Origin: Acidimicrobiia bacterium
GTDB taxonomy: Bacteria; Actinomycetota; Acidimicrobiia; Spongiisociales; ZC4RG35
Length of the DNA: 46,429 nt
Assembly (NCBI GenBank): GCA_012270885.1
Contig: JAAXHN010000068.1
Coordinates: 1,107-47,535, forward strand
Direction: 5' to 3'
Shown here: positions 1 to 8,468 of the stretch, one piece after another
Layout of the letters: each line of letters opens with the position of its first letter
Numbering within the stretch: the first letter of the stretch is position 1
Notes under the pieces: generated by a model
Told to the model about the DNA's origin: nothing
Seen by the model: only the letters and a program-made list of their open reading frames with translations
Database searches by the model: none
Made by a program: the position numbers and the translations under genes

Positions 1-24
1 CTGGTTCGATCCCAGTAGCGCCCA
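1..24 (+). tRNA. 3' end of a tRNA gene (isotype unknown)
   Basis: The first bases read as a tRNA T-arm: stem CTGG, loop TTCGATC, stem CCAG(T), followed by the 7-base acceptor strand AGCGCCC and discriminator A at 24. CCA is not encoded. The anticodon lies outside the window, so the isotype cannot be given; the 5' acceptor strand should read GGGCGCT. Confidence 0.75.
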
Positions 25-95
25 CTTCGAAGCAATAGTCAAGGGGCTCCATTACGGAGTGGGTGGAAAGTCGCCAGATCACCCGCACCGCCATT

Positions 96-101
96 TAAAG
101 T
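96..101 (+). promoter_or_regulatory. -10-like box TAAAGT for mshD, possible leaderless start
   Basis: TAAAGT ends 9 bases before the ATG at 111 and there is no Shine-Dalgarno sequence. The same TAnnnT-to-start spacing recurs at other operon heads in this window. No convincing -35 is visible. Confidence 0.35.
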
Positions 102-110
102 AGTTGATCA

Positions 111-1031
111 ATGTTGTACTTACGCTGGGTTGACCTACCAAGCGACTTGGCGGCCTTGGACAATCTGGTCGCTCGAGTCGAAGAGCATGACGGCCACCCT
201 GCCATGGGAGAGCGCAAGTACTTTTACCTTGTAGATCCCCCTTCTCATGCCGATCCGTCCCGACCGGGCTTGGTGGCTGAGGACGGGGGAGGAAAGATCG
301 TGGCATACCTGGCCATGCTCGAGGAGGGCAGCCGGCTTTGGACGGTGGAAGCGGCCGTCAGTCCTGATTACCGCAGCGAACGCCACCTGTCGGATCTCTT
401 GGCGGAGGCCGGAAGGGCCGTGGGAACCCTGGGGGGAAGGAGTATTCGGCTGTGGGCATATATTCCCAAACTCTCCCAAGCCGCCGAGACGGCCGGTTTC
501 ACCCTGGAACGGGAGCTTCACCACATGAGGGTGCCACTGCCCCTTGCCGAACGGCCACGCTTTCCTCCCGAGATCGCGGTCCGGGGGTTTCAGGAGGGCG
601 TTGACGAGGAGGCTTGGCTGGACGGGAACAACCAGGCCTTTGCAGGCCATCCGGAGAACGGCGACTGGGGTGTTGCCGATCTGGATCGCCGCCGCCGCCG
701 TCCATGGTTTTCATCGGAGGGTTTGCGCATGGCCTGGGACGGCGAAGCCCTGGCCGGGTTCTGCTGGACCAAGGTCCCATCGTCCCGGGCCGGGGAGATC
801 TATGTGATAGCCGTCCTCCCCGGTTATCAGGGGAGAGGACTCGGAAAGGCACTTCTGTTGGAGGGGATTCGCCACATGCATGACAGCGACCATGCCGTGG
901 CCTGCGTTCTGTATGTGGACGCCACCAACCTCCCGGCAGTGAACATGTACCGGTCCATGGGATTTCACCATCACCACACCGACCGTTCCTACGTGTGTCA
1001 ACTCCCAGCGGATAACCCTGAAGACTCGTAA
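111..1031 (+). CDS. mshD: mycothiol synthase-like double GNAT acetyltransferase (MshD family)
   Basis: 306 aa with two GNAT folds, the layout of MshD, which acetylates cysteinyl-glucosaminyl-inositol in the last step of mycothiol synthesis. The C-terminal half carries the acetyl-CoA-binding signature GYQGRGLGKALL (about residues 236-247) and then the LYVDATNLPAVNMYRSMGF segment and a His cluster, close to what I remember of mycobacterial MshD (LYV-D-N--A---Y--LGF...HHTD). The segment FCWTKV before it also fits. The N-terminal GNAT is degenerate, as usual for this family. No other mycothiol gene is nearby, so the substrate is inferred from the family; another GNAT enzyme is possible. The start is the first ATG, without a Shine-Dalgarno but with a -10-like box at 96. 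Confidence 0.72.
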   Translation: MLYLRWVDLPSDLAALDNLVARVEEHDGHPAMGERKYFYLVDPPSHADPSRPGLVAEDGGGKIVAYLAMLEEGSRLWTVEAAVSPDYRSERHLSDLLAEAGRAVGTLGGRSIRLWAYIPKLSQAAETAGFTLERELHHMRVPLPLAERPRFPPEIAVRGFQEGVDEEAWLDGNNQAFAGHPENGDWGVADLDRRRRRPWFSSEGLRMAWDGEALAGFCWTKVPSSRAGEIYVIAVLPGYQGRGLGKALLLEGIRHMHDSDHAVACVLYVDATNLPAVNMYRSMGFHHHHTDRSYVCQLPADNPEDS

Positions 1032-1062
1032 TGTACCCTTTCTGTCGAGTGAGGAGACACGA

Positions 1063-3015
1063 TTGAAGTTGCAGTGGGAACTGCCCGACGGCGGCTTGAT
1101 AGAGGGCGAGCCGGGCATAACCGGCTGGGAAGTCGCTCGAGGGATCGGAGCCGGCCTTGCCCGGGCGGCGGTGGCGGTCCAACTGGATGACGAGTTACTG
1201 GACCTGACCCGTCCCCTGCGGGAGTCGGGGAGACTACGGATAATCACCGACCAAATGGAAGAAGGTCGGGAGGTCCTGCGACACTCGGCCGCCCATGTGC
1301 TGGCACAGGCAGTACTGGATCTCTATCCGGGATCCACCTTTGCGATCGGACCTCCTATCCAAGACGGCTTCTACTACGACTTCGGGATGGAACGACCCTT
1401 CGGCCCTGAGGATTTGTCGCGGTTGGAAGAGAGAATGGCCGAGGTGATCGCTGCCGACCAACCATTTGTACGACATTCGATGAGTCGGGACGAGGCCCTT
1501 GAATTGTTCCGCTCCCATCCCTTCAAAAGGGAGATTATCGAATCGGTCGAATCTTCCGAGGTGGCGGAGGGAGAAGAAGTGACCATCTACAGCAACAACG
1601 GGTTTGTCGACCTGTGCCTCGGTCCACATGTCCCCTCCACCGGGCGGCTGAAAGCGGTGAAACTGCTGCGGTCGTCAGGGGCTTACTGGAGAGGAGATGA
1701 AAGCAACCCGCAGTTGCAGAGAATCTACGGAACGGCCTGGGAGTCGCCGAAGGCGTTGGCGGACTATATGCATCGGCTGGAGGAAGCCGAACGGCGCGAT
1801 CATCGGAGGGTCGGCCAGGGACTGGACTTGTTCTCATTCCCCCGACAACTGGGATCGGGGCTGATGGTATGGCATCCGAAAGGCGGCATGGTCAGAAAAC
1901 TGATCGAGGACCACAGCCGCAGGCTTCATGAACAATACAGGTTCGAGTTCGTTTTCTCCCCACATCTGGCTCGCAGCCAGCTCTGGGAGACTTCCGGCCA
2001 CCTTGACTTCTATGCGGACTACATGTATCCGGTAATGGCTATGGACGGCGGGGACGAGTATCTGGTAAAGCCCATGAACTGCCCTTTTCACGTCTTGATC
2101 TACGGAAGCCGGGGCCGTTCATACCGGGATCTTCCCATGCGGCTGGCAGAGTTGGGCGCGGTGTACAGGTACGAGCGGTCGGGAGTAATTCACGGCGCTT
2201 TGCGGGCCCGTGGCTTTACCCAGGATGACTCCCACACCTTCTGCACCCGCCAACAACTCCCCGACGAACTGGACATGCATCTTCTCTTCGTGCTCAACTG
2301 GCTGAGAGATTTCGGTTTCGAGGAATTCGAGGCTGATCTCTCCACCCGGCCTGAACGGTTCGTGGGAGACCCCCGGATGTGGGATGTGGCGGAGGAAGCG
2401 CTCTTGCAGTCGACACGAAAGGGAGGCGTCTCCCACAGGGTGGCGGAGGGCGAGGGCGCTTTCTACGGACCCAAGATCGACATCCACGTGCGGGACGCCA
2501 TCGGGAGACGTTGGCAGATGTCCACCATCCAGGTCGACTTTGCCCTTCCCGAGAACTTCGGACTGGAGTACGCCGACGCCGACAACGTCTTCCGTCGGCC
2601 TGTGATGATCCACTGTGCCAAAGCCGGATCCATTGAGCGCTTCTTCGGGGTGCTGGTGGAGCACTACGCGGGTGCTTTTCCTCTGTGGCTGGCGCCCGTA
2701 CAGGTTTCGGTGACGCCGGTGGCTGACCGCCACCTGGACTATGCCCGGGAAGTGGGAGGGCGGCTGGAGTCGGCAGGTCTCCGAGCTGAGGTCGATGCTT
2801 CCTCGGATCGGCTGGGAGAGAAGATTCGGCGGGCAATGATCGCCAAGCACCCGCTGGTCTTGGTGGTGGGTGACCAGGATGTGGAGAACGCCACCGTGGG
2901 TGTGCGTCGTCACGGGGAGAAGCGAGAGAGGAGGGCGGTCCCGCTGAGCGAGGTCGTCCAAAGTCTTGCGGAGGAGGCTCTTCCTCCCAGCAGCCTGCCG
3001 CAAAGGAGTCCATGA
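1063..3015 (+). CDS. thrS: threonyl-tRNA synthetase
   Basis: 650 aa, full length. Charges tRNA-Thr in the cytosol. Domains in order: an N-terminal TGS domain (about 1-60), an editing domain with HSAAHVLAQAV (an HxxxH zinc/editing motif), the class II catalytic core with the zinc-site motif MNCPFH and motif 2 around YRYERSG and the GFTQDDSHTFC segment, and a C-terminal anticodon-binding domain. The start is TTG at 1063, chosen because GAGGAG lies at 1051-1056 and because the TGS domain begins there. It overlaps the next gene by 4 bp. Confidence 0.97.
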   Translation: MKLQWELPDGGLIEGEPGITGWEVARGIGAGLARAAVAVQLDDELLDLTRPLRESGRLRIITDQMEEGREVLRHSAAHVLAQAVLDLYPGSTFAIGPPIQDGFYYDFGMERPFGPEDLSRLEERMAEVIAADQPFVRHSMSRDEALELFRSHPFKREIIESVESSEVAEGEEVTIYSNNGFVDLCLGPHVPSTGRLKAVKLLRSSGAYWRGDESNPQLQRIYGTAWESPKALADYMHRLEEAERRDHRRVGQGLDLFSFPRQLGSGLMVWHPKGGMVRKLIEDHSRRLHEQYRFEFVFSPHLARSQLWETSGHLDFYADYMYPVMAMDGGDEYLVKPMNCPFHVLIYGSRGRSYRDLPMRLAELGAVYRYERSGVIHGALRARGFTQDDSHTFCTRQQLPDELDMHLLFVLNWLRDFGFEEFEADLSTRPERFVGDPRMWDVAEEALLQSTRKGGVSHRVAEGEGAFYGPKIDIHVRDAIGRRWQMSTIQVDFALPENFGLEYADADNVFRRPVMIHCAKAGSIERFFGVLVEHYAGAFPLWLAPVQVSVTPVADRHLDYAREVGGRLESAGLRAEVDASSDRLGEKIRRAMIAKHPLVLVVGDQDVENATVGVRRHGEKRERRAVPLSEVVQSLAEEALPPSSLPQRSP

Positions 3016-3503
3016 GCTACCGGGGACGGGACGGGATTGTCATCCCCGAGGCGACCGCGCGGGCCGAGGCCGTGCCCGAAGACCTCGATGCCGGGGCGCC
3101 GAGGCCCTATCGCTTTCCGGACCTCGGTCGACGTCGGTGGGCCGCTTGGATATATTTGGCAATGGCCGTGCTCTTGGCAGGACTGGCCTTCTCCGAGCCC
3201 GGGCTGTGGATCACGGTTCTCCTCATGGCCGGGATCGCCGCGTATCAGCGGTGGGCGTCGTGGCATCTTGTTCTTGACCAAGCCAGCGTCTTGCAGACCG
3301 CGGCTGCAAGAGTGCCGTTTGGAGTGGGGCATGCCTCCGTGGCGGTCACCTTCGCCGGAATACGATCCCGTCCCCTTTGGCAAGTGATCGTCTATTCCCC
3401 CGAGAGCCCGCCGAAGCACAGGGCGCTGGTGGAGATCGACGGGGTGACCGGAGAGTGCTCCGAGGATGTGTACATAGAGGACCTGGAACCTCCGCACACC
3501 TAG
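3012..3503 (+). CDS. small membrane protein of unknown function downstream of thrS
   Basis: 163 aa, not recognised. The ATG overlaps the thrS stop (ATGA) and is preceded by AAAGGAG at 3003-3009, so translation is probably coupled to thrS. A charged N-terminal stretch of about 40 residues is followed by two closely spaced hydrophobic segments (about 45-61 and 66-80), then a soluble beta-rich C-terminus of about 80 residues ending in an acidic tail. This resembles small PH-like membrane proteins, but I cannot assign it to a family. It converges on citrate synthase with only 13 bp between the stops. Confidence 0.8.
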   Translation: MSYRGRDGIVIPEATARAEAVPEDLDAGAPRPYRFPDLGRRRWAAWIYLAMAVLLAGLAFSEPGLWITVLLMAGIAAYQRWASWHLVLDQASVLQTAAARVPFGVGHASVAVTFAGIRSRPLWQVIVYSPESPPKHRALVEIDGVTGECSEDVYIEDLEPPHT

Positions 3504-3516
3504 ATTCGGCGGATTC

Positions 3517-4797
3517 TCAGCGCTCTTCGGAGAGCCTTCTCTCGGTCCGACCTACATAGACCTGGCGGGGTCGAAAGATACGTCCCTTGGGATCCGACGC
3601 CATCTCCCTCCAGTGGGACAACCATCCGGGCAACCGGCCTATCGCAAACAGCACCGTGAACATCTCGGTTGGAAACCCCAGCGCCCGGTACAGGAACCCG
3701 GAGTAGAAGTCGACATTGGGGTAGAGGCGCCGCTTTGCGAAGTACTCGTCGGCCAACGCCGCAGCCTCCAGGTCCTTGGCCAACTGCAGGAGAGGGTCGT
3801 CCTTTCCCAAACGGGCTAACACCTCTCCGGCCGTCGCCTTGATAATTCTTGCCCGGGGGTCGAAGTTTCGATACACCCGGTGCCCGAAGCCCATCAACCG
3901 GAACGGATCGGAGCGGTCCTTGGCGCGGTGCAGGGCCTTCTCGATGTCTCCCCCCTCGGCTTGGATCTCCCCCAGCATCCCCAGCACAGCCCGGTTTGCT
4001 CCTCCGTGAAGCGGTCCGGAGAGGGCGCTGATCCCCGCGGCGATCGACGAGAAGATGCTGGCTCCGCCCGAGCCCACCAGCCGCACCGCCGATGACGAAC
4101 AGTTTTGACCATGGTCGATGTGGAGGATCTGCAGCAAATCCAGGACCGCCACGTCATCGGGATGGGGAAGGGGGGACGAGTCAGACTCCGCCAGAGCGGT
4201 GTGGAAGAAGCGGGAGGTGTAGGGGAGGTCTTCCCTGACTTTGATGGGTCTCAGTCCCAGCAGACGGCGGTTGATGAGCGCGGCCAGCGTGGGAATGTCG
4301 GCCAGGAGGATCCGGGCCGCCTCTTCGACGGCCGCCGGCCGGCTCGATTGGGAGAACTGCGGGTGGAGTCCGGCCATGGCGAGGACACCGGCCGCCAGGG
4401 TTGCCATCGGATCGCTGGTGGCGGGGAAGGTATCGAGAAAATCATCCATGTAGGGTCGGTCGACGGCGTAGCGACCGATCTCCTCCTCGAAGCGGTCAAC
4501 CTGGGGGCGGGAGGGAAGGTCCTCATACAGCAAAAGCCAGGCAGCCTCCAGGAAGCTGACCCGGCCGGCCAACTCCTCTATCGGATAGCCGCGGTAACTC
4601 AAAGCGCCGTTCTCGCCGTCGACATAGCTGACGGCGCTGGGATTCTCCGAACTGTTGGCGAACCCCCGGTCAACGGTGATAACTCCCAACTCGGATCGAA
4701 GCCTGGAGATGTCGAGCCCCCGATCGCCGCGCGTGGGCTCTATCAGACGTAACTCCAGCTCGCGGGCTCCGAGCAGGATTCTTGCATCATCACCCAT
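3517..4797 (-). CDS. gltA: citrate synthase (hexameric type II-like)
   Basis: 426 aa. Condenses acetyl-CoA and oxaloacetate in the first step of the TCA cycle. The catalytic triad is visible: His in GPLHGGAN, His in MGFGHRVYRNFDPRA, and Asp in YPNVDFYSG. The LHIDHGQNCSSSAVR segment has Gly where many citrate synthases have Glu (DHEQN). The N-terminal extension of about 40 residues is normal for the type II family. It begins 4 bp after the stop of the EF-G-like gene on the same strand, so the two are probably co-transcribed, an unusual pairing. No Shine-Dalgarno is obvious right before the ATG. A methylcitrate synthase role cannot be excluded, but no prp genes are present. Confidence 0.9.
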   Translation of the reverse strand: MGDDARILLGARELELRLIEPTRGDRGLDISRLRSELGVITVDRGFANSSENPSAVSYVDGENGALSYRGYPIEELAGRVSFLEAAWLLLYEDLPSRPQVDRFEEEIGRYAVDRPYMDDFLDTFPATSDPMATLAAGVLAMAGLHPQFSQSSRPAAVEEAARILLADIPTLAALINRRLLGLRPIKVREDLPYTSRFFHTALAESDSSPLPHPDDVAVLDLLQILHIDHGQNCSSSAVRLVGSGGASIFSSIAAGISALSGPLHGGANRAVLGMLGEIQAEGGDIEKALHRAKDRSDPFRLMGFGHRVYRNFDPRARIIKATAGEVLARLGKDDPLLQLAKDLEAAALADEYFAKRRLYPNVDFYSGFLYRALGFPTEMFTVLFAIGRLPGWLSHWREMASDPKGRIFRPRQVYVGRTERRLSEER

Positions 4798-4801
4798 ATG
4801 G

Positions 4802-6853
4802 TTAATTGTCGTCCTTCCGGGAGGCGTTTATGACCTTTTGAGCTTCCTGGGGAGGGATTTCGGAGTAGTGGTCGAAGGCCACCTCGAACGTCCCCCGCCC
4901 GCTGGTCATGGAGCGGAGGTCCACGGCGTAACGCTGGATCTCCGCCATGGGGACCTCGGCGGAGATGATCCGGAGCGATCCGTCCGTGTCCATGCCGAAC
5001 ACGCGGCCCCGCTTGGAGTTGATATCACCGATCACGTCCCCGGTGTATTCCTCGGGCACCTTCACCAAGAGCTGCGTGATCGGCTCCAAGAGGACGGGTC
5101 GCAGGTCCTGGGCGGCCGCCCGCACCGCGGCGATGCCCGCCATGCGAAAGGAGAGCTCGTCCGAGTCCACCGAGTGGTACTTCCCGTCGAAGACCTCGGC
5201 GGAGACGTCGATTACCGGGAACCCGGCCAGCACGCCGCGGGCGAAGGCTTCCTGGATTCCCTTGTTCACCGCCGGTATGTACTGGCGGGGTATGGATCCT
5301 CCCTTGATGGAGTCGATGAACTCATAGCCTTCACCCTGAGCCTGAGGGGCGAACCGCACGAAGGCCACACCGAACTGCCCTCGCCCTCCGGTCTGCTTCT
5401 TGTGTTTCCCTTCCGCTTCGGCTCTTCCCGTGATCGTCTCGCGATAGGGAATCTTGGGCAGGGCGGTGTCCACTTCCACACCGAATTTGCGGTTGATGCG
5501 GGCCAGGGTTACGTCCAGATGGACGTCTCCGAGTCCTGCCAGGATCGTCTCGCCGGTTTCGGAGCGCCGCTCCACGGCCAGGGTGGGGTCTTCCTCCACA
5601 GCCCTCTGCAGGGCGGTGGAGAGTTTCTCCTCGTCCTGGGTGGAGCGGGGGAACACCGCCAACTCCATCACCGGCTTGGGATAGGCGGCCGGAAGCACCA
5701 CGGCGTCCGATCCGGGAGAGCGCAAAGTGGATCCGGTGGTGGCCCTGTCCACCTTCGCCACCGCCGCCACATCCCCGCAGAGGATCCGGTCGGTGGTGAT
5801 CGGGTTGCGACCCTGGAGGAAAAACAGGTTGCTGATCCGCACCGCCGGACCCTCCGCCAACTCCAGGGTGTCGTCCGACTGGAAAGACCCGCTGAACACG
5901 CGCAGGATGGAGATCCGACCCACGTACGGGTCTCCGATCGTCTTGAACACATAGGCGACCGCCGCGCCGTCCTGGGTTATCTCTAGGGAGCCCTCCGAGA
6001 GAGGGGGAGCGGCACGCTCGAGCGGGGTAGGGCCAAAACTCTTGAGGAAGTCGGCTAGGACGTCGATACCGATCATCTGACTGGAAGAGCCCGCCAACAC
6101 CGGGAAGATCTCTCCGGCCAGCATGGCTTCCCGAATGACTGATACGATCACCGCGTGTTCGGGTTCCTCTCCCTCGAAGTAGGCGGTCATCAGGTCATCG
6201 TCGGTCTCTACCACCGACTCGACCAACTCCAAGTGGGCCTCTTCCAGGACGCCTGCCACCTCCGCAGGCGCGCCGGCAGCCACCGCGCCCCGGGGATTTC
6301 CTTCCTCGTAGAGATCCACCTGGCCCGAACTGACCCGGGCCACGCCCCTCAAGTTGGCCTCCTCTCCCACGTTGATCACCAGGGGCGCTATACCCTTGCC
6401 GAACGCTTCGCGCAGCTCCTCCAGGGTTCGATTCAGGGAGGAGCGATCCCGGTCGAGCTTCGTGACGAACACCGCCCGGGGAGTGCCCTCCTCGGCGGCC
6501 ATCTTCCACATCAACTCGGTCTGTACCTCGACACCGTCCACTCCCGAAACCACGAAGAGGGCGAGGTCCGCCACCCGGATGGCGGAACGGGCGTCACCCG
6601 AGAAGTCGGCGTAGCCGGGGGTGTCGATCAGGTTTATCTTGCATCCGTCCCACTCGAAGGAGGCGACCGACAGGTTGAGGGAGAGTTTTCTCTCTTCTTC
6701 TTCCGGTTCGTGGTCCAACATGGTGGTTCCGCGGTCCACCGACCCCAGCCGGGTTGTGACCCCCGCGGTGTACAGGAGAGCTTCGGCGAGGGAAGTCTTG
6801 CCACTTCCCCCGTGGCCTATCAGGGCTATGGTGCGAATCGAATCGGGTGACAA
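4802..6853 (-). CDS. EF-G-like GTPase (EF-G2 family)
   Basis: 683 aa translational GTPase. The P-loop is GHGGSGKTSL (about residues 13-22), G3 is DTPG and G4 is TKLD in place of NKxD. The switch I region reads EERKLSL, where true EF-G has the RGITI motif; this and the P-loop place it with the EF-G-like EF-G2 group rather than the primary translocase. EF-G domains II-V follow. The role is unclear; EF-G2 proteins can bind GTP without supporting normal translocation. A second, canonical fusA near rpsL/rpsG is expected elsewhere. The start is TTG at 6853, chosen because AAGGAGA lies just upstream. It leads the citrate synthase gene by 4 bp. Confidence 0.88.
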   Translation of the reverse strand: MSPDSIRTIALIGHGGSGKTSLAEALLYTAGVTTRLGSVDRGTTMLDHEPEEEERKLSLNLSVASFEWDGCKINLIDTPGYADFSGDARSAIRVADLALFVVSGVDGVEVQTELMWKMAAEEGTPRAVFVTKLDRDRSSLNRTLEELREAFGKGIAPLVINVGEEANLRGVARVSSGQVDLYEEGNPRGAVAAGAPAEVAGVLEEAHLELVESVVETDDDLMTAYFEGEEPEHAVIVSVIREAMLAGEIFPVLAGSSSQMIGIDVLADFLKSFGPTPLERAAPPLSEGSLEITQDGAAVAYVFKTIGDPYVGRISILRVFSGSFQSDDTLELAEGPAVRISNLFFLQGRNPITTDRILCGDVAAVAKVDRATTGSTLRSPGSDAVVLPAAYPKPVMELAVFPRSTQDEEKLSTALQRAVEEDPTLAVERRSETGETILAGLGDVHLDVTLARINRKFGVEVDTALPKIPYRETITGRAEAEGKHKKQTGGRGQFGVAFVRFAPQAQGEGYEFIDSIKGGSIPRQYIPAVNKGIQEAFARGVLAGFPVIDVSAEVFDGKYHSVDSDELSFRMAGIAAVRAAAQDLRPVLLEPITQLLVKVPEEYTGDVIGDINSKRGRVFGMDTDGSLRIISAEVPMAEIQRYAVDLRSMTSGRGTFEVAFDHYSEIPPQEAQKVINASRKDDN

Positions 6854-6974
6854 GCGGTCTCCTTCATGACATTTGGCAGGTCAATTCAGGATAGCGCAAA
6901 CAGCCCGCCCGCTATTTGGTCGGGGCACACGGTAAATTTCGGGGTGCATGGCCCTGTTTGGCGGTGACCGACAA

Positions 6975-7003
6975 TTGCCCGTTGCACGGAGAACGGTTAG
7001 CGT
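6975..7003 (+). promoter_or_regulatory. sigma70-type promoter for the pgsA-patA-pimA operon
   Basis: TTGCCC (6975-6980), a 17-bp spacer, and TAGCGT (6998-7003). The GTG of pgsA follows 9 bases later, so the transcript would have almost no leader. The rest of the 159-bp divergent gap (6854-7012) shows nothing else I can support, including no clear promoter for the EF-G-like gene. Confidence 0.5.
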
Positions 7004-7012
7004 GAGAGAACC

Positions 7013-7585
7013 GTGATCGACATTTGGGTGCGCCCTCACCTCAGAAGGGTGCTTGATCCTATCGGGCGCTTCTTGAACCGGTGCGGGATCAACCCTGCCG
7101 GCCTGACCTTCTTCGGGTTGGGGGTGACCATCGTCGGAGCGGTGATCATTTCCCTCGAGTTCCTGGTGACCGGTTCGTTGATCGCCCTGGCCGGTTCGGC
7201 GATCGACGGTCTGGACGGATCGCTTGCGCGTGCGGCTGACAAGGTCTCCAAAAGAGGAGCCTTCCTGGACGCCTCGGTGGACCGGCTCGGCGAGGTTGCC
7301 TGCTTTTCGGGGTTGGCGGTGGCCCGCGCCGGGGAACCGCGGACCCTGATGCTGATCGTCCTCTCGGTGTCCGGCGCCCTGATGATCCCCTACCTGCGCG
7401 CCCGGGCCGAAGCGGAGGGACTGAGAGGGACCGGGGGCTTCATGGGCCGGGCCGAGAGGGTGATTCTCTTTGCTCTGGGGCTGCTGACCGGATGGGTTGA
7501 ACCTATGTTGTGGACCATGACCGGGCTCTGCTGGGTTTCGGCTCTACACCGCTTCGTGGTGGCTTACCGAGAACTGAAGCGGTGA
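7013..7585 (+). CDS. pgsA: phosphatidylinositol phosphate synthase (CDP-alcohol phosphatidyltransferase)
   Basis: 190 aa integral membrane enzyme. It carries the full CDP-alcohol phosphotransferase signature D-x2-DG-x2-AR-x8-G-x3-D-x3-D, running from DGLDGSLAR to DASVD (about residues 65-88), with several hydrophobic helices around it. In actinobacteria, the member next to patA and pimA makes phosphatidylinositol phosphate from CDP-diacylglycerol and inositol phosphate, the base lipid of PIMs. The substrate is inferred from this context. GTG start, no strong Shine-Dalgarno, promoter immediately upstream. It overlaps patA by 4 bp (GTGA). Confidence 0.9.
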   Translation: MIDIWVRPHLRRVLDPIGRFLNRCGINPAGLTFFGLGVTIVGAVIISLEFLVTGSLIALAGSAIDGLDGSLARAADKVSKRGAFLDASVDRLGEVACFSGLAVARAGEPRTLMLIVLSVSGALMIPYLRARAEAEGLRGTGGFMGRAERVILFALGLLTGWVEPMLWTMTGLCWVSALHRFVVAYRELKR

Positions 7586-8460
7586 AGTCCCGTTTCGCCT
7601 ACTGGGGTGTGAGAGCGGCCTCGGGATTCATGCGCGTGTGGCCGTTGTGGGTGGTCCAGCGGTTGGGAGGCGCCGCCGGGGTGGTTTCCGCGCTTCTGCT
7701 GCCGCGGCGGCGGCGCATGGCGGGAAGACACGCCCAGAGGACAGGATTGGATGAGAAGTTGGGGAGCCGCTCGAAAGCGGTGAGAAGCATGTTCGCCAGC
7801 TACGGACAGTACTGGGGAGAGTCTCTCTGGGCTGGTCCCCGCAACGTGAGGCGAATTGCGGGACGCTTCGATTTGGATGGTGTCGAAGTGCTGGAAAGCG
7901 CTCTGGAAGACGGGAGAGGCGTGGTTGTGGTATTGCCCCATCTGGGCAACTGGGAGATGGCTGGAGTAGCTGTGTGGGACATGGACTTGGAGGTGGTTGC
8001 GGTAGCCGAGAACCTGGCGAATTCCCACATTCGCGATTGGTTTTCCCGAGTTAGGGGATTGACGGGCATAAAGGTCGTATTCGCCCGCAAGGGTGTTCTC
8101 GGCGAGCTTGAGAAGAAGCTTGCCAGCCGAACCGCGGTGTGCCTGCCGTCAGATCGGGATCTGAGTGGCAGGGGCATCCCCGTGCAGTTCTTCGGGGAAG
8201 AGACCACCCTGCCGGCCGGGCCCTTGTTGTTAGGCATTCGATCCGGTCGTCCGGTTATCCCGGTAGCTGTGTACTGCGAGGAAAAGAGCCGCTATCGAGC
8301 GGCTTTGAAGCCACCATTGGCCATCCCCCGCGAAGGAGCTCTGTCGGAAAGACTCCGCAAGGGCGCCCAACTGATGGCACATGCCTTTGAGGACCTGATC
8401 AGGGCCGCTCCCGAGCAGTGGCACCTGCTTCAGCCCAACTGGCCTTCGGATCGGACCTAG
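7582..8460 (+). CDS. patA: phosphatidylinositol mannoside acyltransferase
   Basis: 292 aa from the GTG at 7582, which overlaps the pgsA stop. LpxL/HtrB-like acyltransferase fold with the H-x4-E motif in LPHLGNWE (about residues 120-127), followed by the SDRDLSGRGIPVQFFG and LPAGPLLLG segments typical of the family. It should transfer an acyl chain to the mannose of PIM on the inner face of the membrane. The hydrophobic N-terminal stretch fits membrane association. Its position between pgsA and pimA is the conserved actinobacterial order, which supports PatA over a generic lipid A-type acyltransferase. A longer in-frame start exists at 7510 but lies inside pgsA. Confidence 0.9.
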   Translation: MKSRFAYWGVRAASGFMRVWPLWVVQRLGGAAGVVSALLLPRRRRMAGRHAQRTGLDEKLGSRSKAVRSMFASYGQYWGESLWAGPRNVRRIAGRFDLDGVEVLESALEDGRGVVVVLPHLGNWEMAGVAVWDMDLEVVAVAENLANSHIRDWFSRVRGLTGIKVVFARKGVLGELEKKLASRTAVCLPSDRDLSGRGIPVQFFGEETTLPAGPLLLGIRSGRPVIPVAVYCEEKSRYRAALKPPLAIPREGALSERLRKGAQLMAHAFEDLIRAAPEQWHLLQPNWPSDRT

Positions 8461-8468
8461 CCTGCGCG

